From Euryodendron excelsum (Eukaryota > Streptophyta > Magnoliopsida > Ericales > Pentaphylacaceae): a stretch of DNA of 64,000 nt. Under the pieces are notes generated by a model, which was not told the DNA's origin, searched no databases, and saw only the letters and a list, made by a program, of their open reading frames with translations. Positions 53,901 through 64,000 of the stretch are shown in pieces. Position 1 is the stretch's first letter; each line of letters opens with the position of its first letter. A program made the translations under genes and the position numbers. The stretch covers positions 10,842,001 to 10,906,000 of the forward strand of contig CM065389.1 of assembly GCA_033060915.1 (NCBI GenBank), written 5' to 3'.

Positions 53901-56701
53901 TGGCGTGTTCGACATGTGTCCCGGTGTGTCCGAAGAGTATGTGTATCCAACATGTATCCGACACAGATACGGCACCCTAAACGGAGTGTCCGTGCTTCCT
54001 AGCAAGGCAGTAATCTGCACTGCTCGAGTAGTGAATGCATGAAACCTAAGTTTGTTTTATTTATGTTTGCTAGGGGCACTTACATAAATGCATAAAATGA
54101 CTCAAAGACCATCCCTATGCTTCTTTATAATGGCTTAAAAGCAGTGCACCCTAACAAGGCAACTATGCTTGACCTGAAAACCTCCTTGCATTTTTCTCCT
54201 CTTATTATTTATTTTTTTGGTTGGGGTGTGTGTGTTTTGTTTGTTGTTGTTTTTTTTTTTTGGGGGGGTGGTGGGGGTTTATACATACAGATCTAACCTT
54301 TGGAATTATTTGCACAAAGTGGTTACTCTCAGACTTCAGCCCGTGCACCGATGCTCGACAGCCCAAGCTTTTGCCATTGTATGTAGCAATGCCCAAAGAA
54401 AAAAGCCTCCTCACATATTAACAGAAAATGGGAGCAAAGATAAAGCTAATCTTGGTAAAGGTAGAAGTAAACATAGTTGCATGTTACCAATATAGTCCGA
54501 TAATAAAATTGAAGTGTGGGTTGGAATATTTAGCCTGATTCTGAAAAATAAACCAAGTCAATCCTTTGGCCTGTCAAGCAAAATTGAAAAAAAAAAAGGC
54601 CCATAAATCTTGCTGTCGCTGGTCCAGGTCTGGCCTCATATAAGGGCCCATAAATCTTGCTGTTGCTTGGGCTGGACTTAGAATTGATATCCCTAATTTA
54701 TATCTTTTATGTAGTGGGTGACACTGATACTATCTTTGTTTTCCTGTATGACTAGCTGTGGCAAAGCTTGGAAACACATGCTTGGCTGCTGTGCAAGCTT
54801 ATGATACTGCATCCGAAAGTATTGAAGCATTGAATGCTGCAGAGTTGAAATTTCAAGACATTATCAATTCTCCTTCTTTAGATGCTGCTTGCCGAAAAAT
54901 AGACAATTTGGCTGAGAAAAATCAACTTGATTCAGCATTGGTGCTCATGATCACAAAAGCTTGGTCAGCTGCCAAGGAGTCAAACATGATGAAAGATGAG
55001 GTAATTAATTTGCTTTCCTTAGAAAAGCATATCTTCATTTATTTCCCTTTGTTGGTTTGCACCATGTGATTCTGTCTTGTGTGTTTGGAAGTATTCGATT
55101 ATTGTTGAACCTATCTGGATCTACTTCATCTTTTTTAGCCCACCATATGAATATGGTGGAGAATATGCCTATTGACCAAAGTGCTTCCCCTGTCTCTGGT
55201 TTGGAAGGAGTGAACTGAGACAGAAAGGAAGAGGGGAGAGATATGTAAAATATATATATGCTGTTTGTTTTTGGGAGGGAGTGGGTGTGGTGAAAAGTTT
55301 ATAATCGTTACAACGATATCATGACTGACTCTCTTGGTTTTCAAGTGGAGGTGGACTGGTGACAAAGTACACTGAGAGTAATGAATTCTCCCTCTTAATC
55401 TCTCTCTCTCTCTCTCTTTCATTTTTCTATTTTTACTTTCTTCTTTTTGCACCAGGGTTTGGGGGGTTGGAATTTTTTTTTTTTGGGGGGGGCGGGGGGT
55501 TGTGTTTCTGGTGGAATTGTTTTATGCGAACTAGCTGTGTTTTGGAACCTGTCTTAATACTTTTAATAATGATGTCGGACTGGAATAAGTATCTGCATTC
55601 CGTTTAGTTTTCCGAACACAAGTTCCACTGGAGGTTAATTTTTTACATCAAATGCTTCATATTGAAGTTGTTCTATGCTGTAGAAGTTCATATTAATCAA
55701 ATAAAGTTTTCACCAGGAAATAAGATAAAATTGAACCAGTTTTATTCAAAGAAATCCTATATAGTTTGTATGCTAGTAAAACTATTCCAACTTTTTGGTG
55801 GAAAAGAAAATGATGCAAATGCTCATTTTGAACATGCATCTAAAATTTCATTTGATGATGCTTTGGGATTACACTCAAATGTTGCTTTAGCTGTCATAAT
55901 TTCTCTGTAATGTTGCAGGTAAAAGATATATTATACCATTTGTACATGACTGCAAGAGGTAACCTTCAGAGGCTTATGCCAAAAGAGATTAGGATACTTA
56001 AGTATCTTCTCACGATTGAGGATCCTGAGGAGCAATTATGTGCCCTAAAGGATGCATTCACCCCAGGAGAAGAACTTGAAGGAAAGGATGTGGACTGCCT
56101 ATACACGTATGTGATTTTAAACTTTTTCACTTTAGTTAATTGTTTCATTTTGAAATTAGACAAAGTCTAATTATAGCTTGTCTAGATTGAAAGTGAAAAC
56201 CAATGTCCTGAGTGTCCACAGTGCACTGTTGAAACACTGTGGAAGGCCCATAATATGACAGATTCTGCTCAAGGAATATTTGCCGAGTGCCTTCAATATA
56301 TATTTTTTCACAGAATAATCCATCATGAAAACAATAATCCATTGATGAATAGGTAGGGTTTTCCTGGCAGGATCAATGAATTCTCATTTTCTCTTGAAAT
56401 CTGTGGGGTCTATAGATGGTTTCCTGTTTTATTTGAATCTGCACTGAGAAATATAAATCTGTTGGTACTGCTTTTGTTTCCCTTAATTTGGGTCCTTTCC
56501 TCGTTCATTTTGAATGTGACAAGAGATGGTGATACTAACAGGACACCAGAGAGGCTGCATACCTGGATTAAGGCCGTGGTAGATGCATATCATTTCAGCA
56601 GAGAAGGCACTCTTATAAGTGAAGCAAGGGATTTGATGAACCCAAAGATCATCAAAAGATTGGAAGAGTTGAAGAAGGTAGTCCAAGACAAATTCATGTA
56701 A
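50931..56701 (+). CDS. Plastid protein of the At4g37920/At1g36320 family (439 aa)
   Basis: There are six exons: 50931-51075, 51991-52403, 53002-53170, 54756-55000, 55919-56106 and 56542-56701, giving 439 residues, close to the roughly 427 of At4g37920. Exon 1 encodes a Ser/Arg-rich transit-peptide-like segment. From about residue 120 the conserved region runs CDKLVDVFMVDKPNPTDWRR, then IVARRRKDFTKEFF, SPSLDAACRKI, LVLMITKAWSAAKES, RGNLQRLMPKEIRILKYLL and TPERLHTWIKAVVDAYHF. It is helix-rich, with no catalytic motif known to me. The family is annotated as uncharacterised and chloroplastic. Intron 1 uses a GC donor (AAAG|GCAAGT), which alone joins the frames. Intron 3 holds a hAT-like MITE. It is divergent from the PPR gene. 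Confidence 0.85.
53456..54002. mobile_element. hAT-like MITE (547 bp) in intron 3
   Basis: The ends are inverted repeats, CTAAGAAGCACGGATAC and CTAGGAAGCACGGACAC (right end in reverse complement). They are flanked by identical 8-bp CAAGGCAG on both sides (53448-53455, 54003-54010), as for hAT elements. The interior next to each end is packed with GGATAC and GTGTCC/GGACAC motifs, like the subterminal binding sites of such transposases. It lies in an intron of the plastid-protein gene. Confidence 0.8.
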
Positions 56702-57242
56702 CCGTTAGTCATACTTCATGAGAGCTTTTCCTGTGTTTCTTGATCAGAAAATCCTCAACATTTTATTTGGGTTTCTTCGAGTTCATGGATGTCCATCCCT
56801 TGTTAGGCTGGCCCTTTGACTCTCTGCAAGGCTATATAAACAACCATGAAGCCGAGGCTCAAAGGTCAATAGCTCCAATGACATTGCACGTGTTCAGCTT
56901 AACTTTGCTGGAAATACTGGTTACTGCGATACAGCTGATTTTCTATACACCGTTCAGCCGATATGCACAATAATCTTAGGTTAATTATACTGTAGCTATT
57001 GGGAGGTTTAAGTTAGTTTTAATGTATATTTGGTTATACAAGTTTACATTTTATGATGATGGATCATTGGCTTTTACAAATTTACGATGATGTATTATCC
57101 ATGGGACTCTCAATCACTATCAATTCTGCAAAATCTCGGTTCATTTAACTTGCATCAAACAGATTAGGGCCTGTAAATCGTTTCAGCTAGAACAATAGTA
57201 GGTTTAATCTTCATAGAGATGGTATGTGAAAGATAATCATAG

Positions 57243-57702
57243 GGTCTATATCTCTGAAGGTCAGGAGGGAGGATAGGGGTGAATACGAGCCCGCTTGGCT
57301 CGCCCAAGTTCATCCATCATTTATTTTTTAAATAATTATAAGGTCTATATCTTTGAAGGTCAGGAGGGAGGGCAGGGGTGAATACGAGCCCGTTTGGCCC
57401 GCTCAAGTTCGTCCATCATTTATTTTTTAGATTTAATTAGTTTAATAGACGAGTATGGGAATTGTGTTTGGAATTCGGTCGGGCTTGAATTATATATAAA
57501 ATAATATTTTTTAATATTTTTTATTATTTACCTTTATTTTTTAAGAAAAAATAATCATTAAAAATATTTTTAAGTTAAATGAGCGGGCTTGGAAATTATT
57601 TTTTTTTGGAGGGGGGTCTGGAATTTGGTTATACACTTAATGTAAAATGTTTTTAATGTAGGCACAGGCAAGCCCGGCTCAACCCCCTAATGTCCACCCC
57701 TA
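57243..57702. repeat. MITE with a tandemly duplicated left end
   Basis: TAGGGGTG (57274) and CACCCCTA (57695-57702) form short inverted ends, with GAGCCCGCTTGG-like and GCAAGCCCGGCTC-like inner arms typical of plant hAT-type MITEs. A 99-bp segment that includes the left end is repeated head to tail (57243-57341 and 57342-57431). Confidence 0.55.
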
Positions 57703-58317
57703 GGGGAGGGAGGGACTTGTAATTGGGGCTATGAAGCATACATAAATAGTATATACTTGTGCATGGAGTCTGTTCCCTTCAAGGTTTCATATTTGAAATC
57801 TTTTAGGTACTATCAAGTTTTTGAGGCCATTTATAGGGTTTTTGACATGGTAATTATTCGATTTGTGTGGAATAAAAGAACTATACAGACATTAGTCGAG
57901 GTATACACAAGTTGATTCGAACACCATGTCATCTAAAATAAAAAATAAAAAAATTGGCATGCTTGTGCTGCCACCTTGTTTGGAGTTGGCATGCATTGGG
58001 ATTTATGGTTTGCTTGGAAGCAAAAGAAACTGTCCAACTTAACAGAAACCTAGAATATAGGAATAAAGTAGTGAAAACTGAAGCAAACTTGTTTTTGGGA
58101 TCTATGGTTGCTTAGAGAACACGTAGCTGAAACAAGCAGACTAAAGTGCGCTCGATCAAAATCCATGTAATGCCCTTGAAGTTTTAGTCCAAGCACGGGC
58201 GACAACAACTTTGATGCGCACCGTAAGAAAAACAAATTCACTCGACAAACAACACGCCGTGTTTGTCAACAAGGCATGGTTTTCTACAATAACTAAGGAA
58301 GATATGACCCATAACTA

Positions 58318-58563
58318 AAGTTTCTATAAGCTTATTAGATACATAAAGTTAATAAATAAAATTTATACAAAAAATTATATTTAAGATTATTTATCAAAAA
58401 CATTTGTAAATTATTTAAGGGGTTTTTTCAAATTGTATTTGGGTGATGATAAAAAAGTAATTTAAAGAAGTGGTTTATATCTAACACAATTTTTAAAAAA
58501 ATTATTTTAAAAAGTGACTTTTTAAAATTAATTTATAATTTATAAGTTAGCCACCCAAACACC
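58318..58563. repeat. MITE-like AT-rich element related to 477-722
   Basis: Its right end reads GGTGTTTGGGTGGCTAACTT in reverse complement, close to the left end of the element at 477-722. The interior is similarly AT-rich, with AAGTCACTT-like motifs. The left boundary is uncertain. Confidence 0.4.
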
Positions 58564-59132
58564 TTTCTAAACTTACAGAAAAGTTTATTTAAGTAATTAA
58601 AAAAATTTCGGCTCTGCCCGCCCGTGGCCCAATTCTTCATGGGCTCAAGAGCTGGGCCTGGGTTTTAGGGGTTAAAAATGGACCCGGACTTCTCAATTTC
58701 TAACCCATCACTATTTCAAATTCCTCTTAGGAAAAGTTACGCTTTTCTTCAACGATCATTGAAGTGCTCGGTAGGAACTGTATATGTATATATCTCTGTA
58801 AACCCTACTTTACGTTTCTAGAGGAAGAAACCTCTGATATATCTGTCAACATTCGCAACTACGTACATGGCGTACCGCCCCTGGTGGCCTTAATTCTGGG
58901 ACAATCGCCGGTAAGTTTTCGCTCAACGGTCACGTCTGTCAATTTACTTCCAATACTATCAATTAAAGATCAACAAATTCAAAATGTTTATTTCGAAATT
59001 CTGAACTCGGGAGTTTCAAAAGCTGAGTATTTTATTTATTTTTTGATTTTGGATTGTACAGTGATTTGGGGACTCAGTTTGGATACGGTCACAACAAGGG
59101 TTTGGGAATTTGCGTTTGTGATGAAGAGCTAG

Positions 59133-62100
59133 ATGATGACGAGAAAAACTAGCAGCTGTGCTATCTGTGAGAACTCAAATCTTGCTTCCATTTGCGCCGT
59201 TTGTGTCAATTACAGGTGAATTCTCCAAATTCAGTATCAGAAGCCTTTAATTTTGTTAAGCTCAGCTGTAAAACGGAATTTAATGTTCCTAATTGGATAC
59301 TATCCCAGGAATAGTTATAATATTTGCATACTATAAGGTATTTTGTATGTTGTTTTGATATATGCAGATTAAATGAGTACAGCACTACTTTGAAGTCATT
59401 GAAGAGTCACCGGGATTTACTTTACTTGAGGTTAAGTGAATTGCTTGTGGCAAAGGTCAGATTTCATCCCCTGTGAACTTGTAGATCGTTTTGTCTTGTT
59501 ATCTTTGTGTTCCAAACGTCTCTTAGTGAAGCCATTTCATTCAGTTTGCGTCTCTTATATTTTTTTCTTCCTGAGAAAGTGTGATCATTGTATTTGAAAT
59601 ATAAAGTATGTACAAGATGCACAGCTGCAGATATCAAAAAAGAGAAAACAAATAAATGACTCCATGGAAGGCTTACAAAAACCTGTCATTTGCAACTAAA
59701 ACAAAGATTAGGGACCTGGTGAATTTTTTTTTTTGGTCCTGCTGTTGATCTTATTGTGTGGCAGAAGCATGGCATAATAAAGTGGCTTGTTAACAAACCT
59801 TTTTACAGGGAGATATGCCTTAATTGGAATCAAGCTTTAAGGTAGAGAAGTCACTAATGAAAGTGTTGTTTATAGGCATGGAAGAGAGTTTCTATCAGTT
59901 GTCCATTCAAACCAACAAGCCTTTGTTCCTTTTACCAGGGGTTAGCTACATAGTTGCTTTTCCTCTAATAGACTTCATTAAAAGCCATGTTCTCAGTTTA
60001 AGGACAAGGCACAATCATGGCCTGTCTTACTGCATCAACCCCTCTTGGAATTCTTCAATTTGTTTCGATATCCTTAACAAAAATCAATCATTCCTCTTTA
60101 CAGGCGCAATTTCTGAATTCCTGAGTTTGAATTTTGAATGTTTTCATATTCTGCTTAAGTTTTGCAAGTCTTAGAAAGATGGAATTTCTGCTCGAATCTT
60201 CATTTATGCTACCTTTGAGTCTCCGTTAGAGAGTTATGCAATTTCTATCATTAGTCAAGCATTAGGCTTCACATGAGTGATTCTGCTATTGTTGAAGTCA
60301 GTGATAATGTTGACCTTGGGAAAGTGATTCCCCAACCAGTGGGAGAAGCTTGCGGCTCTGACTGCATTTGCGTTGAAGAATGAGCTGACCTCAATAGACA
60401 GTGGCTTGGTTAAGGAATTGCTCCGGAACATATCTTTTCTTATAATTGTTAATCAAAGTATCTTAACATTTTCTCTTTATTGATCCATATTGTTTGTGTC
60501 AATTTGGTGCACATTGTTTCTTCATAGTTCACCAAATAGTTATGATTTCATCCTCTTAGCCATGAATCATATTTGTTGTTGCTAACTTTCTTTATCCGCC
60601 AAACAAAAGATACCTTTGAATGGGGACCAAGTTTTTACCCGATTTTAAGCAATACGGGAGTTCTCAGTTAGTCCCAATCTGAATACACTGCAGCTTCAAA
60701 GACTTGAAATTGGGGCTCACTGGATTAAGATGGTTGACTCATTTTAAGAGACTAGAGAAAGGTCTTCTGAAGCAAAGTTGGTGCGTAAAATGTATCTGTC
60801 AATGATTCAATATATTCAATTGAGATTGATAGTCAACTCAACTCCACAAAGCCTTATCCTAACTATTTAGCGTCGGCTACATGAATCCAATTTCACCATG
60901 CCACTTTATCAAAGGCCATAATTTTAGTTGATTGACACACAAACTTATCTTCCTCGTCCTCTACCTCCCCACAATGTGGACAATGAGGCTAAAAGGAAAT
61001 GGGTGCGTGTATATGGATTTTGGTCATCTCAAACTCTGTAAAAGCCTAAATGTAGCTCTTATGTCTCGTTAGCTCTCCTTCTATGGTTATTCCCTAGTTT
61101 CCTTTTAGATATGGTGTCTTTGATTTTCCTTCTGCTTTAGCTTTGTTAATCCATTACTACTACTTTTCCCATTGTCATTTTTATAAATTTGTCATGCATA
61201 ACTGATTTCAATACTGTCTCATTCTTGTTCAATGCATCTCTTGCAAACATGCTTACTTTACAGTTTTGATTTCTTAACCTTCATCAGGGTAAGGCAGATG
61301 ATCAGCTCAGTTGTAGAGTGCTTCAAAATGAGAAGCTTGCAAGATTGAGGGAGAAGCTCTATCTTAGGAGAGAACAACATTCACAAGGTTGGTTGCACTG
61401 CACTGTTGCATGCAATTTAGGTTTAGTAGTACCCAAATTTTATTTTTGCGAGCTTGTTAGAGAAATTGATGCTTTTTGTAGGGAAGGCTAGGATTGCGAA
61501 GATGTCATGTGACTTAAAAGTCAAATATGAGCTGCTTGAATCAGCTATGACTATGGTATGACAGATTTTCATCCTCTGTTGATATTTGTAAGGTTAATTA
61601 AACTATAAATATTATTCTCTAAGTCATGATGTGGCTTTTCTTTGCTATTTTTTTTGGATAAGTAAAGAATGGAATAAAATATTCTTTGCTATTATAAGTA
61701 TAAAAAAGAATTATTTACAATCATAAGCATGTAACAAAATATCCACAGTATTTGCATTATATCCATCGGTATATCTGTATTTTCAAGACCTCAATATGTA
61801 GATATTATCTACAATACTTTATGATAATTATATTAGTTTCTCCAATTTATACGAATCAATATTGATATTTTGTGATATATTTAGTAATATACCCATCTTT
61901 TGAAAGGTTTGGTACATCCTTTCTATCAGTGTTTTATTCCTTAATCACAAGTGAAGATCTTTGTTTTGGGCTTCTCATTGCAGTTGGAAAGAAATCGCAT
62001 GGAACAACTGGAAAAGTTCTACCCTAATCTCATCTGTACACAGAGCTTGGGGCATGTGAGTATGGTTTTTGATTATCAGATTTTGTGTTTTGCTTCCTTC

Positions 62101-63445
62101 TCTTATCTGTGATACTCACCATGCACGTGTTCCTTCAGTGGAGACTTAAACTGACCAACATATTATATTCCTCAACTGTTCAAAAGATATCATCTAGGAA
62201 TGTATTTGTAACATGTTTGTTCTGTTTTTGATGTTTTATTGTATTTAATGCTTGGGATATTTATGAACTGCAGATGGCAATTACCTCTGAACGCCTACAC
62301 AAACAGTCAGTTGTTATCAAACAGATATGCAAGTTGTTCCCACAACGTCGGGTAAGCCCTTCAAAGAGTGGTTATTTCTGCAAGTAAATCTTAATAAGAT
62401 TGACAAATAAGCTATTCACCTATTCCCAATCTGGGTTAGTTAATCAATGGTACTGATAGGGGTGAGTTGGGTATGGACCACCCAATTGAATATGAAATCT
62501 GAACGCCTTTTAGAACTTGATGTTGGTTCCATTATTATTTGTTTTCAAATACTAATTACCCGGAGAGGCACCTGTTCCATTTGCACCAGCAAATTACCTG
62601 GACAATTCCTTCGGGGGTGGCCCCAAAGGGGATAACTTGATCAAAAGTCCTCGGCTGCCTGAGATGGGATCCACCATCTTGTCTACCCTTGGGGTTGATG
62701 TTTAGTGTTCATGCTGCCTTGTTCTAACTATTTGGGGTTAATAGCTCAAACTTTGTTCTACAACTCATAACAAACAATCCGCGAAGAGCCATATTATCAA
62801 CTTATGCATGATTTTTCAGTGTATTATATGCATATCTTTTCCATCTTTCATTTTTTAGGACCTTTGATGGTGTTATGTATAAACTACAACGTAATTCGCC
62901 TTGCAAACAATACAGTTAAAAACTCAACACATTAAAGAAAGGCTTGTGGAAGATGGTTGCATTGTTATTTGAAAAAGTTAGGTTATTACTCAAATCATAT
63001 GAAATAAATATACAGTACCGTTATCCTGACTTGTAATTTCAGATCATGAGGACAAAAATATCCCTTAGAAAGGAAATGAGAAAATCAGGGTCCTTTTTGT
63101 ATTGGTTTGTTTCTTGGTTGAAATTTGATTTGGTCTTGTGGTTTACTCATCGCAAGTTTCTAGTTTCTCAACTTTATAGTGTCAGGATTAAATGCGTAGA
63201 ACAATTGAATTCCTTTTTTATTGTTGTAGTTTCTAGGAATTGTTCATTAAGCTAGGCAATAACTCTGTAGGATGATTGTTGTAGTGGATTTGAATGTTCT
63301 ATATTACATTGATGCTGTAGGTAAATACAGATGGAGAGGGAAACGATGGGTCTAGCAGTCAATCTGATCAAATATGCAATGCACGCTTACCAAGAGGACT
63401 TGATCCGCATTCAACTCCATCTGAAGAACTTGCTGCCTCTTTGGG
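59133..63445 (+). CDS. ATG14: ATG14-like autophagy protein, 5' part (runs off window)
   Basis: Seven exons are visible: 59133-59215, 59368-59455, 61288-61387, 61482-61555, 61984-62055, 62274-62351 and 63321-63445, all GT-AG and phase-compatible. They encode the first 206 or so residues. The N-terminus has paired CxxC motifs (SCAICENSN...ICAVCVNYR). A long coiled-coil region follows (LKSLKSHRDLLYLRLSELL, REKLYLRREQHS, LERNRMEQLEKFYP) and then PRGLDPHSTPSEELAASLG. This matches plant ATG14 (At1g77890/At4g08540), a subunit of the class III PI3-kinase complex that starts autophagosome formation. VPS38/UVRAG is the related alternative, less likely because of the Cys pairs. Two ATGs, at 59133 and 59136, could both serve as start. 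The remaining exons lie beyond the right edge. Confidence 0.85.
62556..62705 (+). other. Unexplained 49-codon open frame in ATG14-like intron 6
   Basis: Just after a TAA, a frame with coding-like composition runs to TAG (LPGEAPVPFAPANYLDNSFG, then KGDNLIKSPRLPEMGS). It lacks a methionine and does not fit the ATG14 protein. It may be a captured gene fragment or a retroelement relic. Confidence 0.3.
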
Positions 63446-64000
63446 GTATTCTTTCTCAATTTAGTGCAATATCTACATTTTTTTGGGCGTGTTTTGGCAG
63501 GTTACTAGTCAACTTGTGATAATGTTGTTCCTGACGTGAGATCCAATCCAACACTTGGTCAGTCTCATGGCCCAATTTTTTTCATGTTTGGCCTTCTTCG
63601 AACTATACTAACTCAAAACTCTCACGTATGCTGGAATAACCTATTTCAAGATGGTTAGGATTTGATGAAGTCCATTAGGAATAAGCTTGTCCACTGAAAC
63701 CATGGATGTGTTCCCTTATTGCTGCTACGAGCTCTAATAATCTTCTGGTGTTTCCCTTTTAAGAGTTAGGCTTTTGTGTTCTTGTTGTGAGTCTTTATGT
63801 ATCATCTTATTCTGGAGCTTGTTGGTATCATTTTTACAAAGTGGATTCATTATTTTTTGGCCGTTTAGCTAGCTAGGTAGCTATTAATGTTTTCATTATT
63901 CGTAAAAGATAAAATTTGAACCATTTCTCCTAAGAAGAAGCTCCATTTTCTTTTTAATAAGTAACAATATATTAAGAAAGGCACCAAAGGGGTTTCATCC
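63446..64000. other. Intron 7 of the ATG14-like gene (partial)
   Basis: The stretch starts with the GTATTC donor after exon 7. I see no further exon before the edge of the window. A T-rich, repeat-like tail is present. Confidence 0.5.

Larger units (their letters stand above)
56702..59132. other. 3' UTR and intergenic region with transposon relics
   Basis: The first 300-400 bases are probably the 3' untranslated region of the plastid-protein gene. The rest holds a MITE at 57274-57702 and a second MITE-like end near 58563. The last 400 bases before 59133 would include the promoter and 5' untranslated region of the ATG14-like gene. No further gene is supported. Confidence 0.5.

Overview
The window is nuclear DNA from a flowering plant, most likely a eudicot. 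It shows split genes with GT-AG introns, plastid-targeted PPR and housekeeping proteins, LTR retrotransposons, solo LTRs and MITEs, and AT-rich spacers. The species cannot be named from the sequence.

Region 1 (1-29,150) is a tandemly duplicated, transposon-riddled locus read on the minus strand. The repeating unit is: a small-protein gene of type I, a long AT-rich spacer, a small-protein gene of type II, and a gene for ALD1. ALD1 is the plastid aminotransferase that makes the pipecolate precursor in systemic immunity. The unit occurs twice, and the first copy has an extra partial internal duplication. Both ALD1 copies are broken, in complementary ways. Copy 1 (8448-11838) lacks its 5' exons and has a mutated splice acceptor. 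Copy 2 (19321-29145) keeps the 5' exons but has lost the exon with the PLP-binding lysine, replaced by the 3' half of a Ty1/copia element. Unit 2 also holds two probable solo LTRs and a MULE-like MITE that interrupt sequences continuous in unit 1, so they inserted after the duplication. Four small-protein genes look intact and one has a premature stop.

Region 2 (31,085-35,120, minus) is a TRM9-type tRNA wobble-uridine methyltransferase gene with an apparent net 8-bp deletion that breaks the reading frame inside the SAM-binding domain. A probable solo LTR lies at 36,568-37,093.

Region 3 (38,491-44,950, minus) is an intact six-exon gene for an 881-residue glutaredoxin-DEP-DUF547 protein with an acidic repeat-bearing N-terminus.

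Region 4 (48,648-56,701) is a divergent pair 411 bp apart: an intronless PPR protein resembling At4g18520 (SEL1/PDM1) on minus, and a six-exon gene of the At4g37920/At1g36320 plastid family on plus. The latter has a GC-AG first intron and a hAT-like MITE in intron 3.

Region 5 (59,133 to the right edge, plus) is the 5' part of an ATG14-like autophagy gene that runs off the window.

The right half is a normal set of single-copy housekeeping genes, apart from the frameshift in TRM9. The left 29 kb is an accessory, recombining defence-related locus. Protein names rest on recalled family sequences and were not checked by database search.
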